DNA of 64,000 nucleotides from Cocos nucifera (taxonomy: Eukaryota > Streptophyta > Magnoliopsida > Arecales > Arecaceae), in the NCBI GenBank assembly GCA_006176705.1, contig QRFJ01004319.1, forward strand, positions 1-64,000. Reading direction: 5' to 3'. The notes beneath the pieces are model-generated. The model worked only from the letters and a program-made list of their open reading frames with translations, had not been told where the DNA came from and ran no database searches. Below are positions 45,626 to 56,590 of this stretch, piece by piece (position 1 is the stretch's first letter; each line of letters starts with the position of its first letter). The position numbers and the translations under genes are program-made.

Positions 45626-46319
45626 TGTTGGAAATATGTGCTCTTTCCATATGGATCGATATGGCCGTCGGTGATTAGCCAAGTAATCAAGAAAGTACTT
45701 CTTAGAGATCTCTATGGAAGCATGATCAAATAAATCAAGGAATAGAGAATAAGAGAATAAAAGATTTTTGGGATAAAAGAGATTTTATTCAGTATATTTC
45801 AGCACACTAACAACCTTGACCTATTTTCAGTATATATACTTTACAAAGGTCAAGCCCAAGCTCATAGAAAAAATTTCTCAATTCAAACAATCCATGTACA
45901 TAAAATAATAACCCATGAAAACTGAGCCGACCCAGTTTCAGACTAAGCCGGCTAACCTACGACTGGGTCGGCTCAGTCCCAGACTAAGGGATTGAGCCGA
46001 CCCAGTTGTGTACTATGCCAATAGCGCAAAAATACTCCTCTCTATCTGAATTTTTCTCTGGGACTGAGCTGACCCAGTTGTGTACTATGCCAATAGTGCA
46101 AAAATACTACTCTCTATCTGAATTTTCCTCTGAGATCTAGCTGACCTAGTCCTGGACTGAGCCAACCTAATTTTCAACTGAGTCGTTTCAGTCTTAGAGT
46201 AAGCCAGCCCAATTTTTGAACTTTACTATTGAGACTGATTCTTCTTCCGACTTGCTCCCATCTTCCCATGTCCTATCTTCTCATATTTTCAAGACTTGGA
46301 AGTGCCACTTCTGAGCTCA
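45626..46319 (-). repeat. E8 5' LTR
   Basis: 694 bp, TGTTGGAAATATG to GAGCTCA; longer than the 3' LTR mainly through a 72-bp tandem duplication (about 46000-46141). TATA (TATATATA) at 45831-45838. U3 carries the same degenerate actgagccgacccagt-type motifs as the 3' LTR. Confidence 0.85.
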
Positions 46320-46672
46320 TGGCCTGATCATTCATTAGTTAGATGGGCTAAGTATGGTCATGTTAATGGTTGGACCTAATTGGATCATTTTCTGAGAAGG
46401 CCAAAGCCAATTGATCAGGGGCTGGGACAAAATTTAATTACTAAAAATTATCTGAAGAAATAATTAGTTATGAACCTACTCTTAGATGTACATGGGTTGA
46501 CCAACCAAAGTTGGACTCGTGTGTAGTCTATATGGATTCTAGTACCCACTATGAAATTAGGATAATTCCTCGAATTGGAGGTAGAGGCTACAAATTCGAA
46601 TAAAATAGTGGAAGAAAATTTTTAATTAAAGTTCAAATCTTTAGGTTTAATGAATTAATTACTAATTAAATT
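46320..46672 (+). other. E7 leader, continuation after E8
   Basis: Non-coding. It shares a short block, CCAACCAAAGTTGG, with the end of the left part (30746-30757 versus about 46503), so the two leader parts may overlap slightly rather than meet cleanly. Confidence 0.55.
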
Positions 46673-47551
46673 TTGATTTTTCTTTATGCAGTTATGGTCA
46701 CTTTTCTATCATTCCGATCATTGTTGGATAATAGTAAGTTGGTAGGATCCAACTTTGATAGTTGGTATCGAAAGTTGAAGATTGTCCTGGAGCATGAATG
46801 GATCCTATATATGTTGACGGATCCTACGCCTGAGGAGCCAGCTGCCAATGCACGTAGAATAGTCAAAGACACTTATCAAAAGTCACTCAATGACCGAACC
46901 ATGGTGCATTGCATTATGCTGGCTGCGATGAGCGATGAGTTCAGTCATAGATTTGAGACCGCTCAACCAAATGAAATGCTCCAAGTATTGGAGGATTCTT
47001 TTGGCATACCCAATGATGTTGAGAGGCACAAGACTAGTTACGTCATCTTTAATGCCAGAATGTAGGATGGAGCCTCTGTCACTAATCATGTACTATACAT
47101 GATCGAGCTGATCGAGTGCTTGAGCAAACTCAACTTTCTCTTGCATGAACAACTTGAAAAAGATGCAATACTGAACTTGCTACCAAAGTCCTATCTCCCT
47201 TTTCTTACTCATTACAGAATGACAAAGCCTAAAGTAAACTATCACGGCTTACTAGGGTTACTTCAAAACTTTGAGAAGGATCACCAGCTCCATACAGAGT
47301 CGATGAATTTAGTGGGAGGTTTGTCTTTTGGTTCTCAAACCTTTAGGAAAGGAAAGAAGAACAAGAAGATAAAAGTTTACGTTGGGACATCAGTGTAGGG
47401 CTAGACCAGGAAGATCAAGCCCGATAAGAGTCAGGCTAAATGCTTCTTTTGTAAGAAGCGAGGGCACTAGAAGAGAAACTGTCCTCAGTACATTGCCTCC
47501 CTAGATCCAAATAGGCAGAGAAAGAAGAAAGCTATTGCTGGGCAAGGTATT
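46673..47551 (+). pseudogene. E7 gag with zinc knuckle
   Basis: A single frame runs through gag and into PR. Capsid features are LVGSNFDSWYRKLKIVLEHE and NDRTMVHCIMLAAMSDEF (UBN2-type). The zinc knuckle CFFCKKRGH-stop-KRNC lies at about 47440-47487 and fits CX2CX4HX4C with its Trp turned into a stop. There are four in-frame stops (47063, 47396, 47402, 47468), all TAG, and no frameshift. The capsid would package the element RNA. The frame's first usable Met is uncertain; the real start may be the Met at 46694. Confidence 0.85.
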
Positions 47552-47803
47552 TATATGATAACTTCTTATAATTTCTCTATTTATGATATTACTGGTTGGG
47601 TATTGGATACTGGTAGCCCTTACTATATTTGCAATTCATTGCAGGGGTTGCAGGTCAGTAGAAGATTCGAGAAAGATGAGAGATTCCTGAACGTTGGAGA
47701 TGGAAGACCAGTTCCAGTTTTAGCTTTAGAAATTTTGAAACTTGTATTTGAATCTCATACCATTTTTCTCTGTGATTGTCATTTTTGTTCTAGTTTTTTT
47801 TAA
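47552..47803 (+). pseudogene. E7 protease
   Basis: In frame with gag. It contains GWVLDTGSPYYICNSLQGL, an aspartic protease site with the D-T-G triad intact, unlike E5 and E8. The frame ends with TAA at 47801; a frameshift follows before IN. Confidence 0.82.
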
Positions 47804-47877
47804 AATATCATTTTTGTAGGCCTTTTGGCCATGAATAATTATGAAATTTCAATAAAAAATGAGTTTGTAATGTCATT

Positions 47878-48720
47878 ATGAATGGTGTTACTATTTTCTA
47901 TGGACAATTGAATAATGGTGTATATATATTATCACAATTTGTTAATATAGTCTATTCTACTAGAAAGCATCCTAGATTAGATAGTGTATCAAATATCTAC
48001 TCATGGCACTATAGGCTAGGTCATATGAACAAGAACAGGATAAATAGATTGACTCAAGAGGAAATCCTCGAAGTCAGTGATTGTGAATCATTTTCAATCT
48101 GTGAGTCCTATCTTCCTGGTAAAATGACCAAGTCACCTTTTGCTGGAAAAGGTAATAGAGCTAATGAGCTCCTAGGTCTAGTACATACTGATGTATGTGG
48201 ACCAATGAGCACAAGTGCCAGAAATGGATATGTCTACTTTATCACTTTCATAGATGATCTATCCAGATATGGATATATCCATCTGATGAAACATAAGTCA
48301 GATTCTTTTAAAATATTCAAATGATTTTGAAGTGAAGTAGAAAAATAAACTTAGAAAGGTATTAAAACTTTTTGGTCTAATCAAGGCGGAGGATACCTTT
48401 CTGATGAGTTTCTCTCATATCTAGGAGAGAATGGGGTTCTCTCCCAATGGACTCCTTCTGAAACACCATAGCATAATGGTGTGTCTGAAAGGAGGAATCG
48501 GACTTTGTTAGACATGGTCCAATCCATGATGGGATTTGCCAGCTTACCGATATCCTTCTGGGGATATGCACTCAACTCGACTTGTTATCTATTAAATAGG
48601 GTTCTAAGTAAGTCTATAGTTAAAACTTCATATAAGATATGGACAGGTTGTAAGCTAGCACTTTCACAGCTTAGGGTTTGGGGGTGCCCGACTTATGTCA
48701 AATAATTGATTACAGATAAA
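47878..48720 (+). pseudogene. E7 integrase
   Basis: The zinc-binding region WHYRLGHMNKNRINRL is followed by the first catalytic Asp in LVHTDVCGPMST and DDLSRYGYIHLMKHKSDSF. After stops near 48322-48350 the second catalytic position reads SNQGGGYLS where SDxGGEY is expected (Asp to Asn). The Glu is present in GVSERRNRTLLDMV (48481 onward), then FWGYALNSTCYLLNR. A TAG at 48469 interrupts the P-Q-H-N-G-V-type motif. The frame is otherwise continuous with RT. Confidence 0.85.
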
Positions 48721-48954
48721 CTTGGACCTAGGTCTGATAAGTATACATTCATAGGGTATCTAAAAGAGACCAAAGGATACTATTTCTACCATGCTGATGA
48801 ATAAAAGGTGCTCATCAGCCTTAGGACAACCTTTTTAGAAAAGAAGTTCCTTGGTCAAGAAACTGTTGTCTCTAAGGTTAAATTTGATGAAGTTCAACAG
48901 ATAGAAAGTTCGACATAAAATGTTGAATCTAAGTCGGATTTAATCAGATCAGAT
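48721..48954 (+). pseudogene. E7 integrase-RT linker
   Basis: The frame continues with integrase C-terminal signatures (FIGYLKE-like and FLEKKFL) interrupted by a few stops; acidic and poorly conserved, as usual in this family. Confidence 0.65.
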
Positions 48955-49980
48955 TTGAAGCCTAGTGAACCCACACCATTAAGACGATTCAGTAGAGTAC
49001 TGTGCCATCTAGACAGATACTATGGATTCTTGGTTCAGGATGGTGATTCCATCAAACTCGATGAGAATGATGAGAACCTGATCACTTATATGGATGTGAT
49101 GCAGAGATCTGACTCTAAGAAATGGCTAGAAGCCATGAGATGCGAAATGGATTCCATGAAGGTCAATGATGTTTGGACATTAATTGACCCACCTGAAGGG
49201 GTTAAATCCATTGGGTGTGAATGGATATTCAAAAAAAAAAGAGGCACAGACGGAAAGATGGAGACCTATAAAACCCATCTGATTGCCAAGGGGTATCATC
49301 AATGTTATGGTATTGACTATGACGAGACATTCTCCCCAGTGGCAATACTCAAATCTATTCGGATAATGCTTGCAATAGCTACGCACCTGAACTATGAGAT
49401 CTAGCAGATGGATGTGAAGATGGCTTTCCTAAATGGAGAGAAAACCGAAGAGGTGTATATGATACAACTTGAGCGGTTCACATCCACAGATGAGTCCAAA
49501 GTGTGCAGGCTTCAGAGATCCATTTATGGATTAAAGCAAACATCTCAAAGTTGGAACATGCATTTTGATAAAGTGATCAAAACGTATGGCTTCATTAAGA
49601 ATGGAAAAGAACCCTGCATTTACAAATGGACAAATGGTTTAGTAGTGGTATTTCTTATTTTATACGTGGATGACATTCTCTTAATCGAGAATGACATCCC
49701 CGTACTATAAGGAATAAAAGTTTGATTATCATCAAGTTCTCCATGAATGACTTGGGTGAAGCATCCTACATCATAGGAATGAAGATCTATAGGGATAGAT
49801 CTAAAAGAATGCTTGGTATATCTCTGTCCACGTACATAGAAACTGTGCTGAAGAGGTCCAGTATAGAAAATTCCAAAAAGGGCTATCTTTCGATAAGCCA
49901 AGGAATTTCTCTCTCAAAGAAGGATTGTTCGACAACTCCTGAAGAGAGAGTGTATGAGTAGAATTCCATATGCTTCAGTA
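48955..49980 (+). pseudogene. E7 reverse transcriptase
   Basis: Frame 48955-49404 has WLEAMRCEMDSMKVNDVW, then KAR-type TYKTHLIAKGYHQCYGIDYD and ETFSPVAILKSIRI. A TAG at 49402 replaces the Trp of Q-M-D-V-type motif EIWQMDVK. Frame 49408-49710 has MDVKMAFLNG, SIYGLKQTSQSWNMHFD and the catalytic LYVDDILLIEND. A frameshift near 49710 leads to frame 49722-49961 with FSMNDLGEASYIIGMK. One stop and one frameshift separate it from an intact enzyme; the catalytic residues are present. Confidence 0.88.
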
Positions 49981-50646
49981 GTAATGTCTATTATATATGT
50001 AATGACATGTACAAGACCAGATGTGGCATACTCACTAGGAGTAGTGAGTAGATACCAGTTTGATCCTAGAGAAAATCACTGAAAGATGGTTTAAACCATC
50101 CTTAAGTATTTGAGAAATACTAAGAACCAATAGTTGGTTTATGGTGAGTCGGATCTAAAGTTTATGGGGTTTACAGACTTCAGCTTTCAATCTGACCATG
50201 ACGATGGTAAAAGTGTGTCGGGGTATATCTTTACTCTAAATGATGGAGCCATCTACTGAAAAAGTTCTAAGTAACATACAGTGGCTGACTCTATTTGCGA
50301 AGCAGAGTACATAGTAGCATCAGATGCAGCAAAGAAAGGTATGTGACTGAGGAAGTTCATCACCAAGCTTGGAGTAGCATCCTCCATTGATGGTCCAGTC
50401 TTGCTCTACTATGACAGCATTGACATCATAGCTCAAGCAAAGAAATCGAAGGCACACCAGTGGACAAAGTATATTCTGCATCGCTTCCATTTGGTCCATG
50501 AGATCATGGATCATGGTGACATCGACCTTCAGAAGATCGACGAAAAGGAGAATCTAGCCGACCCCTTCACTAAAGCCCTAACAATCAAAGAGTTTGACAA
50601 CCATAAGTCAAAGATGGATATTAGATGCTATGCCGAGTGGCTTTAG
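49981..50646 (+). pseudogene. E7 RNase H
   Basis: ADSICEAEYIVASDAAKKG near 50285 carries the Glu position. The last frame (50401-50646) has LLYYDSIDIIAQAKKSKAHQ and ENLADPFTKAL. It ends CYAEWL just before the polypurine tract. Several Trp codons upstream are now TGA or TAG. Confidence 0.82.
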
Positions 50647-50648
50647 GA

Positions 50649-50659
50649 TAAGTGAGAGT
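50649..50659 (+). other. E7 polypurine tract
   Basis: TAAGTGAGAGT directly before the TG of the LTR. Confidence 0.75.
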
Positions 50660-53143
50660 TGTTGGAAATTATGTTCCGAAGCCAATCATCAATCTATTGA
50701 TGGTTGAGATATTGTAATTGATTTATTAATTGATTAAAAATATTTTAACATCTTTTTTATCATAAATTTATATTTTCTAATGAACTCTATTATTGTGATG
50801 AAGTCTTTAGGACTATTTAGTTTTGATAAAAAGAGGATTTATTGATTAGTTCTTAAATTTATTCACGATCAAATGACAGGCTATTAATTAGGACAACAGC
50901 GTCTATCGAGCATAGATCGCTATATGCCATATAGGTTGGTTGTCCTCTTAATCAAGAAGTGTGGAGACACTGGTATGGCATACAGGTGAGATGTATGGGT
51001 ACATCATCATTGAACGTGACCAACTCCAGAGCATTCTACTATCGAGAATGTCTCTGATGGAATATAGGTATAAGTATCCCTTAGACCTGAGATCACCTCA
51101 GTGACTTACAAGCAACTTACTATACTTTGGTATTGGACTAACTAAATTTCTAATTCAGTAACAGAAGGCTTCTGGGCATAGTCAAGTACTTGCAAAGCTG
51201 GAGTGTGATCAAGATGAAATTGACCACTCCAAGAGTTGGAGAAGAATGTGTCACTGTATTTTAATATAGCAAAATCTTGGCCAGAATAATCCATCAGATG
51301 GATTTGATATTTTGAAATACACTATGGACAATCTGATCAGGATTGATAGTTGAACTCTGAGATGTCCTATGAGCATTATGGTCAAGGGGATGAATTATAT
51401 GGAAACTATTTTCGCATGGGTTCTGAGGATGGTGTTCTATACCTTTCGACCTATCAGGATATCAAATATCATTGCTAGATGGTTACTTTGATTGGTACAA
51501 AAATTTATTTCTATGCTATCAGCTTAGGTTTGAACCTATGAGATCACACACATTGGAGTTCACATTTCAATCGGATGGTTGATCAGCAATTTAGAATCAT
51601 TTTAGGGTTAAACAATCAATACGATTGGTGTTTAACCTAGTGCAAGTGTTGCAGGAGGATTGATTAGTAATTTAATAACTAATTAACTTAATTTGATTAA
51701 GCTAGAAGGTTGAAATTATGTCTAATTAAATATAATTTAATTAGATTTAGTTTAGGCTTGATTGGATCAAGTCCATTGGCTTATTGGATAAGTCTGGTGC
51801 AAGGAAGAACTAGTCCTAGTCTAACTAGGACTCGGGTCAACCTAATTTTTTAATTTGATTAAAAAATTAAATTAAAATTAAATTTAATTTAATCTAATTT
51901 AATTAAGTCTTTAAATAAATTAAGATCTTATTTAATTGGATTAGTTTACTCTTGTTTTTATTTGGTTAAAAGACCTTGTTTGACCAAGTCAAAATAGGAG
52001 TCCAAGTGTGACTAGGACTCCCTATTCCTTATGCCACCTAATCTTCATGCCCCACCCTTTTCTCTTTATGTTTCTATGTGAATAATCTCCATGCCCAAGG
52101 TTTCTCACACCTCCCTTCTCTCTTCCTTTTTCTGATACTAAAGTTTGTTGGAAGACCAAGTTAAAAGGGGAATTAGTTTTGCTTAAGGATTCTATGAGAT
52201 AGAATCCTTATCAACCAAAACTCTTCCCATAAGTGTGCCGACCCATCCTTTCTTATTTTATTTAATTTTCATGGTAAAAGAGAACATTTTGTTGTGCACC
52301 CCTCTTGCTGGTCCATGGCAGAAAAGGTGGTGGGGCACCCAAGAGTTGGGCGCCCCAACAACTTCCCTTATTTGGTTCTTCCTAGTCTAGGTTTTTAACC
52401 TAACTTGGACTTTGGATATCTCTTTATTTAAAAAGAATTTTTGTCTAAAATTTTTATGAATTGTAGAAATTTGAGAGTCCTCTTTGGTGTAGAAAAATAA
52501 GATAAAAATTCATCTAGATCATGGAGATATTGGAAACACAAATTAGGATGTCTAGAAAAAGAGCAAAGAAGAAGAAGAGGGTCTTCATCTAGGGTTTTTG
52601 TTTCAGATCTCTTCCTCCCTTTTGTGAGCTTTTGAGAGGTGTCTCAGCATCACAAATCTTTCTCTTTTCTTTTGGTATTTTGGAGTATCTATGTTTTAAA
52701 GAAGAAAGCATCGGATCGACCGTCGAAGAGAGATCAGCATAGTGCTAGCATACTATGTTAATTTTCTGTATTAGGATCTCTGAATGTGTTCGTGGGCTCG
52801 TGTGGATGACTCCTAGAGGTTGGATGTGTGTGTGGCTCATGACATCATCCTCAAGCCTGGATTAGTAAGTTAGAATGTCTAACTTACTCAGGTAATAGGT
52901 CTGATCTATTAACTTCATACCTATATTTGATGTAGTATAGATCTAGGTTGATTTGATCAACCTTTTCTTTCTTGTTTGATTTTAATTTTTGATTTAATAT
53001 CATACCTTGATTATGTAACAGATCTGAGATCTAGGCGTTTATACATTTGTTTAAATAAATATTTGATTTATTTAAGTTTTTCACTACATGATTTTTAAAA
53101 AGTTTCAAGATCTACCCATGAAATTCTAGATCTGGTTCCTTCA
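50660..53143 (+). repeat. E7 3' LTR
   Basis: 2484 bp, TGTTGGAAATTATG to GGTTCCTTCA, matching the 5' LTR in length to one base. It is followed by TGATC, the target duplication. Confidence 0.92.
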
Positions 53144-54886
53144 TGATCACCATCACCGAATGTGAAACCATGGGGCTATTTTATATAGCTATCTTCCTCA
53201 AGATATTCATTTAGAAATGCCATTTTCATGTCTATCTACCATATTTCATAATCAAAATATACTAAAATAGCAAGCAATGTGTAGATCGATTTAAGCATGG
53301 CCACTAGCAAGAAGGTATCCTGATAGTCAAAGCCTTCACATTGACTATACCCTTTCGCCACTAACCTAGCCTTGAATATCTTCACATTTTCATCTACATC
53401 TATCTTTCTCTTATAGATCCATTTACATCAAATAGGTACTATACCTTCAACTGCATCTACCAAGATCCAGACTTTGTTCAAGCATATTAAGTCGATCTCT
53501 GACTTCATTGCCTCTCGTCATTTCTCAGAGTCGATATCAGATATCACCTCATCATAGGTTTTAGGATCATCACCATGAACTCCATTTTCTATGAGGACCA
53601 TTTTCTCTACATCCTCCGAATAGTATCTAGGTATCCTTCAGGAGGATGGAAAATCCTACTTATCCTACGAGGTGGAGGAGGTAGTGTGTAGATTGCTCAG
53701 ATTGATCGAGTTCCATAGGTTTCTTAGCTCGTTGCTATTCAAAGACTTTTTTCTCAAGCCTAATCTATCTTTCAATACCACCATCTTGAATAAAGTATTT
53801 TCAAGAAAATGGCATGTCAACTCACAATCACATTATAGTCTTTAGAAAGATAGAAGTAATATCCTAATGATTCTTTAGGATATCCGATGAATCGAGCTCT
53901 AAGGGATCTTGATTTTGCCTTATCTGCCTGCTATCTTTAAACATGGGTTGGATAACCTCAAATAAGATGACTCAAACTTGATTTCTTACCATGCTATATG
54001 TCATACGGTGTGGTGGGAATAGTTTTAGATGGAATCCTATTCAATAAATAGATGACTATCATTAAACTATATTCCCAAAAAAATTCAGGATGGTCTGTGA
54101 AGCTCATCATAGATTGGACTATATCTAATAGGATTTGATTTCTCTATTCTGAAATCCCATTGAGTTGAGATATTTCAAGTGAAGTCTATTGTGAGACTAT
54201 GCTATTATCCTTAAGATAGTCCTAAAATTTTCAATTAAGGTATTCACCTCCTCGATCTGATCGAAGAACCTTAATAGACTTTCTGGTTTGCTTTTTCACT
54301 TCATGTCTGAATTTCTTGAACTTTTCAAAGATTTTAGACTTATGTCACATGAGGTACATATATCTGTACTAAGATAGATCATCGATAAAGATGATGAAGT
54401 AGAAAAAATTGCCTTTAGTGGGTACATCAAATGAGCCGCACACATCTATATATACCAGGATAAGTAGGTCTGTGGCCCTCTCCCTATGTCCTACAAAAGG
54501 TAGCTTGATCATTTTGCCTTGAAGGCATTACTCATAAATTGGATATAACTCAAAAGTCAACGGATCCATTAGTCTAGATTTTTTTAATTTATTAATTCTA
54601 TCTTCTGCTATATGACATAGCTTAAGGTGCCATAGATATCTTTCATTGATACTACCCCTAGGTTGTTTTGTTTCTTTGGTATTCATGTTTTGCTTGACAT
54701 TAAAAACAAAAACATCTATACATAACTGATAGAGACCATTAATTAAGAAATCACTTGCAATTTTATTTCTTTCATAAAGAATAGTATAATGGTCCTTAAA
54801 AAAGCTAATTACATAACTTTCTTATGCTAAGCATGAAATAGAAATCAAATTCCTACTCACAGTAGGCATAAAATAATAGTTCCTAT
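53144..54886 (-). pseudogene. E6 proximal RT, integrase and protease region
   Basis: Continuation of E6 beyond E7, collinear with E5 from 13218 to about 14955. On the minus strand the KARLVAKGYSQ-type RT start lies near 53350, the IN-RT linker near 53450-53800, and integrase at about 53830-54560. Stops and indels are frequent, and no frame above 60 codons survives. It is cut at 54886 by E11. Confidence 0.8.
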
Positions 54887-56114
54887 TGGTGTGGAGTTTT
54901 GCTAGATGCTGAAGTTCGCTGGAGCCGAAGGAGACGATGTCACCATCGAGGACCTATAAGATAGCTCTTCTGGCTAATAGAAATGGAGTGCTCAGAAAAG
55001 AAAGTGGTAGAGTTATGGAAAGAAAAAAAGAGATCTTCTCCGAAACGTATCTGGAGGATCTCTTTTACAAGCGAAGCCTATAACAAAATAAGAGCGACAG
55101 CCATAACCATCTAACAGTGGGCTGCTCGGGGCCACATGGAGTTTGTTATGGATAGCGATGTCTGTTGTCATGATGTACTGGTTTGTTGGGGACCTGATAG
55201 CTGAAGTTTGGATGCATTAGTTGCAAACGGTGAAGGGCTCTTGGATGTTGCTATTTTGGAGGAATTTGGAGGTTCTTATGATTGACCGTGCATTGGCTTT
55301 CATTCGCTATGTTGTAGGTGTACGCCGTGGTCCTTTCGGATGGCTGGAAGGAGTCTGAAAGGAGTTCGGCCGAAAGAGAAGTTCGGTTGGACCAAGTATT
55401 GATTGGTGGTTGCAATAAGTGTGCGCAATCGAAACACTCCAGCATCCCTACCATTCCTTTGAGGTTCAGCCATTCTCAAGGTTACTCACTAGTGAACAAT
55501 AATAAAGTACTAAAGTTCATCTAGGGGGTAGTTTGAAAGAAGTTCAACTGCTGGAGAAGTTTCACTGAAGTAGAAATCTGAAAGGAGTTCGACTAAGATT
55601 CTACCAAGGGGGACTGGAAGAAGCTCGCCTGGATGGAGCCATGCAAGTTACTAGAAGGAGTTTGGTCGAACAAAATGGGCAGGAGCTAGATACCTAGTTG
55701 GCTTCCTTAGGGCAGAAGCTTTAACTATTCAAGTTCGTCTGAAGAAAGAATCCATAACATCCCATTAAATCCGGAATTGGCCTTTTCGGCCAATTGGATC
55801 ATTTGACTGCAATGTTGAACGTTGGCCATCTCAAAATGAGTTAGAATTCGAATACTTCTATGGGTGGAGGTTCAGTTGCTATAGCTGCACTCAGACAGAA
55901 CTAATCAGGAGCTGAATTTCTAGCCAAACTTCAGCGGCATGGATTTATCCCTAACACTATTTCCCCTATTTCGGAGTTTGAAGTTCGAAGGATGGGAGTA
56001 AAATAGAGGCTGCTGAAGTTCCCTTCGGGTTCCCTGTGCGTATTGGATGGGAAGTTTTGGCTTTTATCGGGCTGATGTTGAAGCTTTATAAATGCAAGGT
56101 GATCTAAAGAGACA
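54887..56114 (-). repeat. E11 3' LTR
   Basis: 1228 bp. The minus strand starts TGTCTCTTTAGATC (56114) and the plus strand starts TGGTGTGG (54887). It is homologous to E3 7899-9440 over most of its length but about 300 bp shorter. Confidence 0.72.
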
Positions 56115-56130
56115 TTTTTCGAATCTCCCA
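56115..56130 (-). other. E11 polypurine tract (probable)
   Basis: Minus-strand TGGGAGATTCGAAAAA, mostly purine with a short interruption, immediately before the LTR. Confidence 0.5.
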
Positions 56131-56590
56131 CCAGAAGTTTGCTCGAAGTATGATGCTATTAAGGATCTGCCCATTGGCAGCTTTTCGCCATGCTGAGTAG
56201 GACACGCATTGATCGAAGATTGATTGGAGGAAATCTGCAATCATAATCATCTTGGAATTATAGGGGTTATTTAGGGTTATTTAAACTTGTCCTCCTCCGG
56301 ATCTTTACTTCTTCCGAAATCTTCATCTTCCTTCTCTGGTCTCCCTCTTCTTCCTATGTGAGAACTTGAGCTTCTTCTTCTGATATTCGTGGTCTCAAGC
56401 ATTTCTCTATTCAATTTTTGTCACGTTCACCATCTTCTTTCTCATCTTAGTCAGTTTAGGTTAGTCGTTTGACACTTTCTTAGATTATTTCTACACTCTT
56501 TGCTTTTTGTTCCTCTGGTTCTTTTGTGGGAGGTTTGTTTTTTTTTTGGTGCATTATTTTATTTGATTTTTGAGAGCTTTTCTGATCCAA
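56131..56590. other. E11 spacer between LTR and antisense ORF
   Basis: Non-coding, homologous to E3 7413-7882. It includes pyrimidine-rich stretches on the plus strand and ends just before ATG 56591. Confidence 0.5.

Larger units (their letters stand above)
30763..46319 (-). mobile_element. E8: Tnt1/Tork-like copia element, family B, split and rearranged
   Basis: Minus-strand order: 5' LTR (46319-45626), PBS, gag, [solo LTR E10], nucleocapsid/PR, IN, [duplicated IN segment and E9], rest of IN, RT, RNase H, polypurine tract, 3' LTR (31371-30763). The short LTRs (609 and 694 bp) and RT motif SLYGLKQSPRYWYRRFD fit the Tnt1/Tork lineage (inference). It lies in the E7 leader. The flanks GCTTG (30758-30762) and TGGCC (46320-46324) do not match, so there is no clean target duplication. 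Together with the repeated IN segment this suggests a chimera of two family members, or a misassembly. Confidence 0.8.
26727..53143 (+). mobile_element. E7: complete Ty1-copia element, family C, split by E8
   Basis: Plus-strand order: 5' LTR (26727-29211), PBS (29214-29227), leader (29228-30762), [E8 insertion 30763-46319], leader remainder, gag, PR, IN, RT, RNase H, polypurine tract (50649-50659), 3' LTR (50660-53143). The duplication TGATC flanks it (26722-26726, repeated at 26297-26301 by the tandem duplication, and 53144-53148). Joining the flanks restores sequence collinear with uninterrupted E5 near 13218, which proves insertion into E6. Without E8 it is about 10.9 kb. The duplication means the LTR start also appears at 26302. 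Confidence 0.92.
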
